A program made the position numbers and the translations under genes. The notes beneath the pieces are model-generated. The model worked only from the letters and a program-made list of their open reading frames with translations. It was not told where the DNA came from and did not search any database. From Dermatemys mawii (Eukaryota; Chordata; Testudines; Dermatemydidae): a stretch of 64,000 nt of DNA. Shown here one piece after another: positions 49,956 through 62,079 of this stretch. Every line of letters begins with the position of its first letter. Position 1 is the stretch's first letter. The DNA is taken from NCBI GenBank assembly GCA_007922305.1, contig ML677366.1, forward strand, positions 14,790,783 to 14,854,782. The letters are read 5' to 3'.

Positions 49956-51347
49956 CTGCAATAGAAACAAAGAAATACAAAAATTGTTAAAATCAGATGT
50001 CAAGGTTTTGCAAATATCTCAAACTATAAAATACATAAAAATAGTGAAGCTTCAGAATCTGGTTGTTCCATAATTTAAATTCATATTTCTTTTAAAAAGT
50101 GATTCAGTTTTTTAATAAATAGATTTTTTTTATGAACGGTGCTGTCAATTAAGGGCACACACCACCCCCTAAAATCTAGGCTGGCACTTGTATTTTTTTC
50201 CATTAGAGTTTTTCATTCTCCATGTTTTCTCCTTTATACAGTCTTCACTGGATTTATTTTCCACTCTGTACTTTATTGGCTCCATTTTCCACCCTTTTTC
50301 ACTGTTCTCCCCCGCCCACACACACTTTTCTCCCTACTGCCCACTTTCACAGTCTCTAAGGAGAAAGCAAAGCCACAATGTTCAAGCAATAGCAAAATGA
50401 ATTTGCCCATCCTAAATGTAAAGAAATTCCATTCCCTGCTGTTATCTGCCACCTCTTCCTTTCTGAAGATACCATTTAAAAGAAACAACAATACACACAA
50501 AATTACAGTATCCCAGAGTAACGTTTACAACAGTGCAGTAACACTATTGTAAAATAATAGAGTTTGGCACGTTTATTGTAAAATTGTGTAGAATTGTTTT
50601 AAAAATAAGGGGCTACATAGAGGTTGGATACTTGCTGATATAAGCCCCATGTTCATGAAAAGCCTGAATAAAGCAGAAGTTGGTAAACTCAGAGTTTCCA
50701 CACTGGTTGTTTAGGACTAAACCCATACTGTTGACTGAGGGATTATTATAGAACAGAGGTGCCTGCTACCAACACTTCATTATGTGTAGTGGCTGTTCTG
50801 AATTGTATAGACCCAAGATACTTTCCAAACCACTCCTATGGATTAAGCACACAGAAAAGTTTTACTGCTACAGTTTCTTATTATGCAAGGAAAAAAGCAA
50901 ATCAAATTCAAATAAACAGAAAATACTGTGTGTCATCTAAGCACTTATTAGTCCTCTATCACTGTAATATTTGAGCTGCTAGACCGGTTTATTTAAAAAT
51001 AGTTATTCTCTGATTGTGTGCGAGTATTTCCATTACCTAGAAGTGTACTGAGAGACAACTGATAACATTTCTGGGAGCACTCCTTAGAAATCTGATCATA
51101 TAAGCTATGCCTATTGCCTTATCATACCGTACTCAACAGCACTGTGGTTTCTGTACCAGAAGGCAGTGGAAAAAGTCTATACTAACAAGACAAAAAATAA
51201 ATAAATAAATAAAGTATGTTGTTAAGTAAAAGCAATTATATAAACATATTTTGGGTGCTCTTCTAAAACAAATTTAAAAAATAGCCTTCATCCTATTGCA
51301 ACAGCAATTCATATTGCTACACGCCGAAGATGCATCCAGAATTTTAC
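49956..51347. other. Possible intron between candidate exons; otherwise empty
   Basis: AT-rich with several short open frames (for example 50139-50552 on the + strand, low-complexity Phe/Ser/Leu) that have no support. An (AATA)n run lies near 51194-51213. Confidence 0.4.
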
Positions 51348-51473
51348 ATCTAGAATTATTTGTGCTACTGACAGAGACATTCAAAACTTCTTCATTTAAG
51401 CTCAGCTTATCTTTCTCCTCATTTTTCTCAATACTGGGAAGGTATTCGATTTCTTTTGCAATATCTAATTGTC
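51348..51473 (-). CDS. Candidate 126-bp upstream exon, weak
   Basis: The minus-strand frame is open over 51274-51486 and its translation looks protein-like (KEIEYLPSIEKNEEKDKLSL, charged, then Ser/Asn-rich). If it starts after the AG at 51474-51475 and ends before the GT at 51346-51347 (AGAT|GTAAAA), its end phase (1) matches the start phase of the candidate exon at 49849-49955. Both splice signals are mediocre, so this is only a hypothesis. Confidence 0.2.
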
Positions 51474-52044
51474 CTTGACGGGTCAAGTCAGAAAGTTTGG
51501 ATTACACACCAAAATTGGCAAAGGAAGAAGTCTGTTAATGACAAAATTATGGTCTGGATGAGCTTCTTTGGCATTTGTAAACTCAGATAAAAGCAAACGG
51601 GAATTGTAAACTACTGTCTATCACTGCAGGCTGGATTCAGGCCTGGTATAAATAGTTACTGGGAGTTGCATCTTTTTATACCAGGTCTCAGTTCAACTTT
51701 CTGTTCTGGGTAGACAGAGATTTTGCATTTCATTCATTATTTATACCTGACATCAGTGATTTAGGTTGCAATATGACACCCATCTCCTCAGAATGAGAGT
51801 GACTCTACTCTACAAGGTCAGTACACATCCTAAAGCACAAATAAGAACAAAAAACAGTTCTTGTCTGAGTACTGACATTTCCACAGTCTAGTGCCTGGAC
51901 AAATAGCATAAAGATTTCACTTTACTGCATCACAATACAATACAACACAACTACCAAAGCACATTTTTCTTCTATAGTCTACCTTTTCGGGAAGTCTCAC
52001 CTTCCATCTTCTCTATGCTCAGGGATCTTCCAGAGGCTGGCTGC
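51474..52044. other. Intergenic, no gene seen
   Basis: No recognised structure. A partly self-complementary stretch near 51640-51705 (GGTATAAATAG and TATACCAGG) may be a worn miniature repeat. Confidence 0.45.
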
Positions 52045-52052
52045 GCTAGCTC

Positions 52053-52177
52053 TAGGGAGACGAGACAGCAAGTGTGAAAAATCGGGACAGGAGGTGCAGG
52101 GTAATAGGAACCTATATAAGGCAAAGCCCCAAATATCAGGACTGTCCCTATAAAAATCAGGACATCTGGTCACCTTA
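52053..52177. mobile_element. hAT-type MITE, copy 3 (TAGGGTGACCAG family)
   Basis: 125 bp in the same orientation as copy 2. Ends are TAGGGAGACGAGA and TCTGGTCACCTTA, with a perfect 8-bp duplication GCTAGCTC (52045-52052 and 52178-52185). The interior keeps the CGGGACAGGAGGTGCAGG and GGACTGTCCCTATAAAAAT blocks seen in the other copies. Confidence 0.93.
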
Positions 52178-52185
52178 GCTAGCTC

Positions 52186-54980
52186 TTGGGCTGTTTTGTA
52201 TCTCTGAAGCAAAGCCAACTGAGCATAGCCAAGAATCAGTCCCATCATTTCCTTTCCAAATCAGTGGGAGTTTGGGATCTTCAGGGAATACAACATAAGA
52301 CCCATAGACAAGGGAACTGGTTTTCCCGAAAGAGCGTGCAGTCTACATAAGAAAATCACTGAAGAGGAAATGGGCTGCTACATTCACAGTAGTAATATTT
52401 AAAAGTCCAGGGGAGAATTAGAAACAGGACTGAGTTTTACTTTAGACTGCATGAGCAAGCAAGGAGGGATGAATATTAGTTCCTTTTGTTTCCACAAACC
52501 TCCAAGCACCAAAGCACCTCCACAGGATACAAGTTATATGTATAGGATCATCAAAATAAGTGGTCACTGATTAATCGTATGTCAAAGAAAACACTTACTA
52601 GCTTCTGGTGAAAGTTTTAATGTCATATCGATGAACACTTTCTATGGAAATAAGTGACTACCTTTTATCCCGATCTTACAGATTCTTGTTGTTCTTTGGA
52701 TTTCTCAAACAAATCAAAATGGACATACACACATTCCCTCAGCTGTTGCTCATCATTCTACCAATCAGGAAGAGTATTCAGAACAAAAGGACCTTTCTGA
52801 AGAGCAACAAAATGCTAATATTGGCTCCTGAAAAAAACAACCACCACCAATCAGAATATTGGGTACCATTAAGAGGTTATCATTGTTCCCCCTCCATTGT
52901 TACTGAATGAACTGGTGAAAACCCAGACCCACAAATACAGATCTCAACCCCCTTTTTAGCTAAATCCTTCACTAACAGTCTGCTGCTTAGTTATAAAGTA
53001 GAGTCAGGTTTTCGGACAGTGAGTCAAAGTCAAGGATATGAGTAGGGAGGAAGTAAAACAGCAGCTCCAGCACATGTACCAAGCTTCTTATGGAGAAGAA
53101 CAAGGATCACTTCCTGTCAAGCATGGTGATCCCCTCCAAATTTTTGGCTGCCCAATGATCAGCTAGCAGATGCCAAGTTAAACACCTGTATGTCAGACAA
53201 AAACAGCTGTATGCGTGTCACTGCCAGTCCATCAGCATAGCATGCCTCATGCTAGTGAGTTGGGACCTTTTAGAAAATTCACAGTTCATACGTAAGAAGC
53301 TTTTTCTGCTCATCCCCCTCTTTTCAATCCACCCCCATTAACTATATCAATACTAGTGGGGCCTTACTGCCAGCAATATGTAGACATCTGCACAGATGTC
53401 ATTGGCTAGACATTGTCATAAAACGATAAAAAATTATGAGCAGTGGACACGTATGAGCAGGCTTTGTCTACCACCCACCAGCACACAAATGATCTGTTGT
53501 TCAAACTTTTACCAACGGGGTTAGAAACGCAGGACAAGATTATTCTTCCAGGGCTACAATAATTTATGCAGGAAATGTAGGGCTTAAGGACAGAAATCTT
53601 AGCAACAGGGATACCAACTGAGACCTCCTTTGGCTGTGTCCAGCAGTTAGTCAACCAACAGCCTTAGTCTGTCCACAAAATGAAAATAAAACCTACTTAA
53701 CATCCTACAATTCTGTGCATATATTTCAGAAGGGATTGCACAGGTACTGTATTCAGGAAGGTAGAGCAAGCGGGGAAGTATACTGAAGTTGCCTTTCATA
53801 CTCCCTACAGACACTCAATATTCCCACACACAGCTCTTATGGACGCTATTGGAAGAGTTATGTGCATATATGTGCAGACCCCTCTCTATGCAGTTCACCC
53901 TAACGAATAATCCATTTCTGTCTCAGCAAAGGAAAAAAAATGTGTTTGATTTATCTTCTAGTGTGATATGTTAAATCACTAACACAAGAAACAGTAGTCC
54001 CAGAGAATGAACAGAGTCCAATAGAAGTGAACCTTGCGAAGAGTATTCCAGTGACAGAAGACTGAAAATAGCAGAATATCATTTGTAGGCTGGTTCCTGA
54101 TATACAATAAAATATTTTCCCCCTGTTGTCAAAGGGCCTGTCTTTTTCACTAGACTAGGTGAATTTCCCATCTGTCATAGGAAGGCTCTCATCTCTCAGT
54201 CAGTCTGAGTGGATGTAGGGGTTGTAAGAGACAATTCATAATAGTGCCTGGCATGATCAGCTATCATGTTTTCTTTTAATGGGGTATATTGTAGTTAGAC
54301 GGATTTGACCACAGTTCTAGTCTGACTAACAATGACTATGTAGTCATCTTCTAATGATGTTCTGAGATCGTTGCAAAGAAATTTCTTGCCACAATGAACT
54401 CTTTGACTGTCTATTTTCAAACGGGTAAATCTTAACTAATGCTACATAGGATGTGTCTTACCAGGGAAGCTAATACAAACCAGCAGGACACTTTCTGCAC
54501 TGCGTACATTCTCTCTCTCTGATGTCATTCTTATTGCTGACTGGGGGGAAATACTTCTATATGATTTACTTTTCTAAAAACCTATAAAATATACAATCAA
54601 TCAAAGTAGAGAAAGTATTTGAAAGTTGTTAGTTTCGGTATATTTCAGCACCATTCATGGTACCAAATAATTTGGATGAGGTGCGTTAGATTTATGCAAC
54701 TCTGATTAGAAGTTAAGTTCTTTTCCAGCGACAAAACATTTGCAGTAAAGTTTATGGCTATCCATAAACTGTAATGTAAATATGGAACTTTATCTTTTAC
54801 TTTTAAAGAGTGGTGCCAAATATATTTGGAAGTGCATCAATTTATTACTTAAATCCACAGTCTCTTTTAAAGTATGGCTATATTAGTTTCAGTGCAAGTC
54901 TAGAGAGTAAAGATCATGTTTTTCTTTAGCAGGAGCGTAATCTAGAACAATAAGCATGCTAGTGGAAGCCAGGAACTGTT
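52186..54980. other. Intergenic, no gene seen
   Basis: No recognised element. The 82-codon minus frame at 53406-53654 reads like a protein for part of its length but has no splice or domain support. Confidence 0.45.
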
Positions 54981-55225
54981 CAGTTCTATTTCCACCTCTA
55001 CTACTTTTATGCAAATCACTTAACATGCCTGTCTCAGTTTCCCCAACTGTACCATGGGGATGCAGATACTTATTTACCTGGCAGAGGGATAATTGTTTGT
55101 ACACGGCTTTGAAAACGTAAAGTGCTATTTGATTATTTCTGCCAAGCATAAGAGTCAAAGAGGGTATCATAATATTAACAATAACTATCATTTGTAATTT
55201 ATATAGTGCCATACACATGGATGGA
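54981..55225 (+). mobile_element. MIR-like SINE relic
   Basis: CAAATCACTTAACATGCCTG, then TCTCAGTTTCCCCAACTGTA, and an ACCTGGCAGAGGGATAATTG motif match, in order, the sense MIR-like pattern. The region after about 55130 (TTATATAGTGCCATACAC) resembles the tail of a related element. Confidence 0.65.
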
Positions 55226-55421
55226 GTCTTCAAAACATGTGAGAAGTCAGATCCCTGTCACAAAAATCTTACAATCTCAGGGGCAATTCTAAAAATAACA
55301 ACTCCCACAACTGGTCCTTATCCTATTCTGTTTGCTTAGATTTTATACTGCACCCATCACCCTCATATTTCAGTGCCTATGCAAATAGGTGTGTACCAGT
55401 ATAATTTATTTGTATTACAGT

Positions 55422-55575
55422 AGTAGTGCTTTGAGGCTCTAATAAGGAAGGAGACCCCCTTGCGGTAGGCACCATTCAGCTATGAAGAACAAAGACAGTC
55501 CCTACCCTAAGGAGCTTACATTTTGGTTTACGACAAGATGGAACAGGTGGACAAAACCAATGGGGTGGAGGCAGG
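55422..55575 (-). mobile_element. SINE/LINE tail relic related to 42786-43050
   Basis: GTGCTTTGAGGCTCTAATAA at the left and the later GAACAAAGACAGTCCCTACC and AAGGAGCTTACATTTTGG parallel the left part of the antisense SINE at 42786 and its known longer versions. Sequence at 55890-56095 (TTTGATGCAGTGGAGAG, TGACTTACCAGAAGCATTTTG-like blocks) may be an older LINE relic, not resolved. Confidence 0.55.
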
Positions 55576-58500
55576 ACGACAAGGTGTCAGCAAAATGCTT
55601 ACTGTACAGTAAAGCAGTAGTCACAGTGCAGTTTTGATTAGATGTCAGTTTTCCTAGGCACCATGGCAAAACCAGGGTTTAAAGGGGGTTGGGAATGGGG
55701 GTAAGGTAGTGACTCTATGGATATTTGGGGTGTGGGGGGGGGATTCCTTTATGCATCAAGGTATGACATGGGAGAAGGCAAATGAAAGGAGAAGCTGATT
55801 GGTGGGTGGTAAAAGCTGGGAAGGTTGATGGAGCAAAGGTGGCAGTCTAGTTCAGGATAGATTAATAGTCCCACATCCACCCTAATGGCTCTAAGTCATG
55901 AATGGCCATAAAGGTAGAAGGAAGGAAGGTTATATTTGATGCAGTGGAGAGTGGGTAGCTGGTGAAGTAATGGAAAGAGAGTTGTTGAAGCAGTCAGTGG
56001 AGAGCCAGGAAGATGATCTTACCAGAAGCATTTTGCACAGTCAAGGCTGAAGAGGAGGTTGGAATAGTCATGTAGAGATTTTGCCTCAGTGGAATTACTC
56101 ATGTCAGCAAGAATTTGCACAACAAAGGGTTTGCTGAGTTGGGTCCCAAACAGAAAAATACAGATAGAGAAGACAGGGGCTCAGGTTGGTATTTATGGGG
56201 GATTTTTGTTTTTCTCATCTTCATTTGACTTCTTCTCCTTTTCCGTGATCTTAACCCTTTTCCTTATTCCAGCTTTATTTTCGTTCCTAACCATTATCTA
56301 TTATCTTTAAAAGCCCCTCTTGCAATAATTAAAATAAATCTATTTATGTTTTATGGAAAAATTACATTTTTTCTTAACAGTACAGTATTTTAGTACTTGG
56401 TTAGTTAGGAGAGTAATTAAGCTTGAATGGCAAAAGGTCCAGGAGCTCAGGTGTCCTCAAGAAATTTCTGTCATCTTGAGCTGCGTCGAACCAAACATAG
56501 AAAAAAACTCCCTTACAATTTTAGATCTAATTTACACCCCACGCTGTGGAGCTGAGCGCTCAGAGCCAGAAATTTGGAGCCAAGTCTCCCTCATCCACCA
56601 GTTATATATGGGGCCGAGGTTGTTTCAGACAGGAGGATCCAAGTCAGGTCCAAGTTTTTAAACTAAATCTGATACCAACCTGACAGCGTCAATGGAGAGG
56701 TTAGGGATCAAATGATGTATCTGTATCCAGTTCACCCCACTTTGTTAATCTTTCCTCAGATAATTCAGTTGTTAATCTAACCCAGGCAGTAAAATTGTTC
56801 CATTTCCCTTAATTATTTTATTCTCGTCAACTACAGTTCTTTGGTTGGTGTTTATTTTTGCAACCATAGTGATGAAATACATTTGTTGGCCGCAGTCAGA
56901 ATAATTTTCAACTGTTATCTACTGGTATCATTGTTTTATTTCAGTGAATCAAGACATTTGCTTGATTTACACCTTAAAAGTAGGAATTTGGAGGCTATAT
57001 TCCTAAAATAACTCTTGAATTATTTTTCTAACATCAGACCAGAAGTTTTTCATTCTGGGACATTTATACAAGAACTAAAGATGGCTCCCCACACTATTTC
57101 CGCCAGCACTTTGCTACGAGTTTTTGATTTAGTCTTTCTTGTGAAATATTCTTTTCAAAATTCTTATTATTCTCTCCCTGAGGAAAAATTTGATAGTATT
57201 TAAATCTGCTATTTGCACATTCAACTGCTCTGAATGAAAGTCTGATCATTTTCATCTTGACAGTGCAAATTTTTCTAAGCTTTTGTAGGGATCACGTGCT
57301 TTACACACAGACACACACAGCTGTGCTACTAGTTCCTTTGGTGTCAGATAGATCACATCTTGGAGTTTAACAATCTGATGACAAAACCAAGATGAGTTTG
57401 AAAGACATAACTATTGAACACTTTCAGCAAAACTGAACTCACAGTCCTGTACTTTACACGGATAGGGCAGCACCATAGGTAAAAGAAATTTGTATTAAAT
57501 TTGACTCAACTGTCCATTCCTCCCTTGTATTTGACGTATGTCTTTTATAGCTTTGTATTGCTCTCTGATTCTCAAAGGCTTGTTCCTTGCTAGGGCTTGA
57601 TCCTATGTGAGCAATCTTCCTCATGCATGCAGCCCTCACTCTCACAGCCTAAAAAGTCCCATTGACTTCAGTGTATAGCTAGATTATAAAAACAAAAGAA
57701 AACTTTACCCTTACCTTTGTTCAATATCACTCAATGTTTTGTGTTGTTAATATGTATTGTGTTTCCATTTTAATAGGACATCTCAGATCCTTGGCCCCAC
57801 TACCGTAACACAAAGAGACTAGAAACATCATGTAAACAGGCAGTTAATGAGTGTCCTGGTGAGGGGGAGTCCCTGAGTGATACAGAACTGGTTATGCTTT
57901 CCCTGGTGTAGGTCATGTGGCTGCTGCACCACTGTACTGTACTGTGACAATCCCCAATTAACGTACTGGCCACTGGGGACCAGAGGCAGCTGGTAGAGGT
58001 TAGATTAGCCCTGCTCAAGTTCTAAATGATACCAGGGCCTGAGCCTGTGGGGAAGTAAGCCCAGGCGCATAATGCTGCAAAAAGCTTTTTGCAAATCCCC
58101 CACACTCCACCTTTGTCACCTGCTTTAAGCATTTATTGAAGCAGGATTCAAGTCAATTCGAAGTCAGATGACAAAAGAGATCAGCTGCTAGACCTAAGTT
58201 ACAGCACGATCCTGCTCTCAGAAACTGAACACACTAGAACACTCGCCTTTTGTCTCTGGGACTCTGTTTGAATACAATGTGGGAATGGAAATGATTTCTG
58301 GAGGCTTCAGCCTGTCCCCTGATTGATGCATTTCCAACTCATTTGCTTTCCAGAACAGCATCATGAAGAATGTATTGTCACAACAACTGGAAGGAACCTT
58401 TTGTGTGGGGGAGAGCTTCACAATAAGGCACTGTAGAGCAATTTATTCCCATTTCATTAATTAAAATGCATGGGTTATTACATATTAGTCACTAACTTTC

Positions 58501-59860
58501 ATCATGTACAGGCCTGTTTCACTTCAGTTAGAAGGGATGGCATGGTAATTACTAATTTATGCAAGAGTTGGGATTGCTGTAAGAACAGACCATGTCCTTC
58601 AGGATGGGTGTTGCTAGTGAATAGCATTGTTCAAAAATAAAAATAGTTTCTAAACAAAATGGTGTGGGAGGAGAAGGATTCCGTTCAAGCTGGGCAGTGG
58701 CCAGCTCGGGTTTATGGAGTAATTGCTAATTGTGAAAAAGCTCTGCCCAATGGTCTGTTTACCAAGGATGTTTTGCCCATTTTAGCTGAGGTGGGGCTCA
58801 CTTCCTTAACAGACACAGAACAGAGCTGCAGTCTGCTCTGTATCCTGCTTCAACAGAGCATGCTCAGCTCTTGAAGCATTCACAAAAAGTAAAAGCAAAA
58901 CCCCTGCTTCTCTGCTGCATAGCAGGCGTAGATTAAAGAATCAGGATGCTGTTCACATTCAGTGTCTACCTGCTCTTAGACATGTTTTAGAAACATTTTT
59001 CGGTCAAGGATAATTCACCACAGATTATTATATAGTTAATCCTTCCTGTTGTATTCATTTATATATGCAGCATATTGTGTATTGTGGGTGAGCACTGACA
59101 GCAATTGAGTAAACTGTCCCAGCCTTTGTTTGATAATTCCTGTTCACAATTAACAGCTAAATAATGTATGTGGTGCATTAATATTAGCAAAACGCAGTCC
59201 TGACTACAGTCAGATGAACAACAAAACACATTTCAGGCAAAATCATAATGCAATGGAAGAGCGTAAAATAAAATCCCTGATAACATAAAATCACTATTCT
59301 TTACATACACATAATGGTGCCCTTCATCTAGGGCCCCTGGTGGTCTGTCCACTGTAAAACCAATCAGCTGAAAAGGAGCAGAATATAAAAGCATGTGCTG
59401 GCTTGTTAATAAGCCTTCCTTCCTCCTTTAGTAAAATTAACCCAAAGTTTTATTCAGTACCTGAAGTTCATCAAATGTGGGCTTTGAAGATCATCACAGA
59501 AAGGTTCAATCCTGGGACCAACAGCAAGAATAGCCCAGCAGATTTTAAATCCTGTGGTAGAAATATTTGTAGGGCTGGTCAGTGAGCTGCACCATCTACA
59601 CTAACAGGAGCTGAGGGTCACATCATATTAGAGGAGTAATTCTTTCCCTGATGTGAAATATTGTTCTAGCCCCACGTTCAACAAGGGCATTCTGAACGAG
59701 GATGACCACTGCGCCCCATTATGGCTGCAGGTATTGCAGAAGTTGGAGATCAGTGTATTACGCTATGTGTCGTATGTGCTCTCATACCTAACAACAGCGG
59801 AATGAGTTAAGCCTGCAGTGGCAGCCCTAGTTCTGAATGTCATTGACTTTGCCGATGTAG
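55576..59860. other. Intergenic, mostly empty
   Basis: No clear gene. Apart from the possible LINE relic at 55890-56095 and a G run at 55735, I recognised nothing. Small frames at 56353-56661, 57454-57645 and 58218-58421 lack support. Confidence 0.45.
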
Positions 59861-59868
59861 ATCTAAAA

Positions 59869-60147
59869 CAGTGGTCCCCAAACTGTGGGGTCCACCTCCC
59901 TAGGGGGATGTGGAGGAACACCTGGATGGGCCAAGTCAGCCCTCACGAGGGGGCGGGAAGGTAGCACCACAGAGCCCCGCTCTGCTCCCAGCTCCGCTCC
60001 AGCTCTGCTCCTGGCCATGGCTCAGGTGTCAGCCCCTGCTCTCGCTCCTGGCCCTGGCTCCACTCCTATCTTGGGGGAGGGGAGAGTGCAGACACATTAT
60101 ATTACTGGTGAAGGGGGTGGGGTGAGAGGAAAAGTTTGGGTCCACTG
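59869..60147. mobile_element. hAT-like element, CAGTGGTCCCCAAACT family, copy 2
   Basis: 279 bp. Ends are CAGTGGTCCCCAAACTG and AAGTTTGGGTCCACTG. The 8-bp flanks ATCTAAAA (59861-59868) and ACCTAAAA (60148-60155) match at seven positions. The middle is GC-rich with GCTCCAGCTCTGCTCC-type short repeats. Same family as 14938-15211; the frames inside are not genes. Confidence 0.88.
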
Positions 60148-60155
60148 ACCTAAAA

Positions 60156-60873
60156 TGTGGCAATGGCTTGTGGTCATGTTTGCATTTGATTTCCAGTGAC
60201 TTCATGGGAGTACGATCTAAACGTCCCACACTTTTCCTTTACTGCTTAATTTTTGAATTAATTTCTCACTTTCTAACATGACATGGCATCTGAGATGCCA
60301 ATGGCTCTTCATATTAAGTGACTCTTTATACTGTACGCTGAGCACACAAGTCACATCATTCCCTTCTTCAAAAAAAATGCTCCAAAAGGAAAAAGTTTCA
60401 ACAAAATATCAGCATGTTCAATGCAGCAGCAAATATGACACTTTTTTCACTCAGGAAGGAGGATTAAGGATGGCATGGAAGGGTAAGGAGTCATGGCCTT
60501 GTAACAGTTCAGAACTCCAAGATCTGTGAAGGGCTCTGCATACCTATCCCTCTACATGTTGTCCTGGGCTGCCTTATTCCACCTATCTGCTTTAAGATTA
60601 CTGCTGTGGTTATGTCCAAAAATGAGGCAGTGGGGGACAGGAAAGGGAGCTGTAGTGCAAAAGTTAATGCTGCTTAAAAGCAGTGTTATACTTCCCTGGA
60701 TTTACAGGCACTACAGTGGGAGGTGCAGGATAACTTTGAGATGAATGGGACATGCCAGCCGTGTTAAATTTAAATGGAGAGAAAGAAAACACTTCTGGAA
60801 AAATGAGTTTTGCTGATTTTAGAAGATTCCTTTGCTGATGGTCACTGTCTATTTTATTAGAGGCTTGCATGTA
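60156..60873. other. Intergenic, no gene seen
   Basis: No recognised structure. Confidence 0.5.
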
Positions 60874-61131
60874 TAGGATGTGTCCACCTTGCAGCTGGGA
60901 GCGTCTCCTCCAGACCAGGCAGACATATGCATGCTAGCTCTTCTTGAATTAGTGTGCTAAAAATAGCAGTGTAGACATTGTGGCATGGGCAGTGGTTTGG
61001 GCTAGCCACCCTGAGCTCACATCCAGAGGATAAGACATGGGTAGCTAGCCCAAGCAGCCATGTATGCTGCAACATCCACATCTCCCTGGATTGTGAAGGA
61101 TGCTCCCAAGTGCAATGCAGACATACTCTTA
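60874..61131. mobile_element. TCTACACT-type MITE, full-length, GCAGCTGGGAG subfamily
   Basis: Left end TAGGATGTGTCCACCTTGCA and right end TGCAATGCAGACATACTCTTA are imperfect inverted repeats. The interior has AAAATAGCAGTGTAGACATT, then GGGCTAGCCACCCTGAGCTC mirrored by GGGTAGCTAGCCCAAGC. It is related to the truncated copy at 11617-11790. Confidence 0.75.
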
Positions 61132-61319
61132 GTTGCTACTGTAGGCCAAACTCATTGCACACTCAAAGGCCTCCTGCCATTCCCCCTACAATCTCTTGGT
61201 GTGCCACCTCCCAGTTCTCTCAATTTCAGAGAGACCTTCCACCTTCTCCCTGATGCCAGGGGTTCTGTGTTACTCCATTCTCTCCTATCACATGCCAGGA
61301 ACCTAATGCCCAAAACATT

Positions 61320-61905
61320 CCATAAGAATGGCCGCAGCAGACAGACCAATTGTCCATCTAGTCCAGTATCCTGGCAGTGGCCACTGTCAGAAACAGATGT
61401 TTCAGGCAGTTGGAGGATTAGGGATACCCAGAGCATCCCTGACCATCTTGGCTAATAGCCATGGATAGACTTCATCTCCATGAATTCGTTTAATTCTTTT
61501 TGAACCCATTTATACTTTTTTGCCATGGGATATTGTGAAGGCCAAAAGTTCCACAGCTGACTGTGCGTCGTGTGAAGAAATACTTCCTATTGTTTGTTTT
61601 AAACCTGCTGTCTATTAATTTCAACGTGTGACCCCTGGTTCTTATGTTACGTGAAGGGGTAAATAACATTTTCCTATTTGCTTTCTCCACAGCATTCATG
61701 ATTTTATAGACCTCTATCATATCCTCTCCTAGTCCCACCTCTTTTCTAATTTCAATAGGCCCAGTCTTTTTCCCCCTCTCCCCTCATATGGAAGCTGTTC
61801 CATATGCCCAATCATTTTTGTTGCCCTTCTCTGTACTTTTTCAAATTCTGGTTTTTTTAGATGAAATCCCTTACATTTTGGAATTAATCAGATGCAGTAT
61901 TCAAA
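61320..61905 (-). mobile_element. CR1 LINE 3' region, 5'-truncated
   Basis: In antisense, from left to right, the motifs are CATAAGAATGGCCGC (3' end), a CTAGTCCAGTATCCTG block, a GGCTAATAGCCATGGATAG block, AAGAAATACTTCCTATTGTT, TGACCCCTGGTTCTTATGTT, and ATAGACCTCTATCATATCCT. This is the 3' untranslated region plus the end of ORF2 of a common reptile CR1. The ORF2 piece (minus 61490-61738) includes a SRFKTNNRKYFFTRRT stretch, the conserved C-terminal end of the CR1 polyprotein. It is a dead, 5'-truncated insertion. Confidence 0.9.
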
Positions 61906-62079
61906 AGTCATGATGTTACATACAGATAAATAGAATCATCATCAAGTAGGGCCTTTGGTTGCTTGGCCAACTACCCAAAAAATAACGTCTGTAATGTACC
62001 TTAAGCTGTCTAAACAAGGAGCATATTTGCTGTCCCAAAGCTCCAAACAACAGCTGTCTGTCCTTTCCTCTCTTCCTTT
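61906..62079. other. Short intergenic spacer
   Basis: No recognised structure between the CR1 and the LTR-like repeat. Confidence 0.5.

Noticed and set aside
53406..53654. 82-codon minus frame as a further exon of the unknown gene
   Set aside because: No usable splice sites at its borders and no phase link to the candidate exons.
58218..58421. 67-codon minus frame, or a plus-strand exon after TTGCTTTCCAG at ~58343
   Set aside because: Signals conflict between strands, no partner exons were found, and no family is recognised.
61490..61738. Minus-strand ORF as a separate gene
   Set aside because: It is the C-terminal end of the CR1 reverse-transcriptase polyprotein in a truncated LINE.
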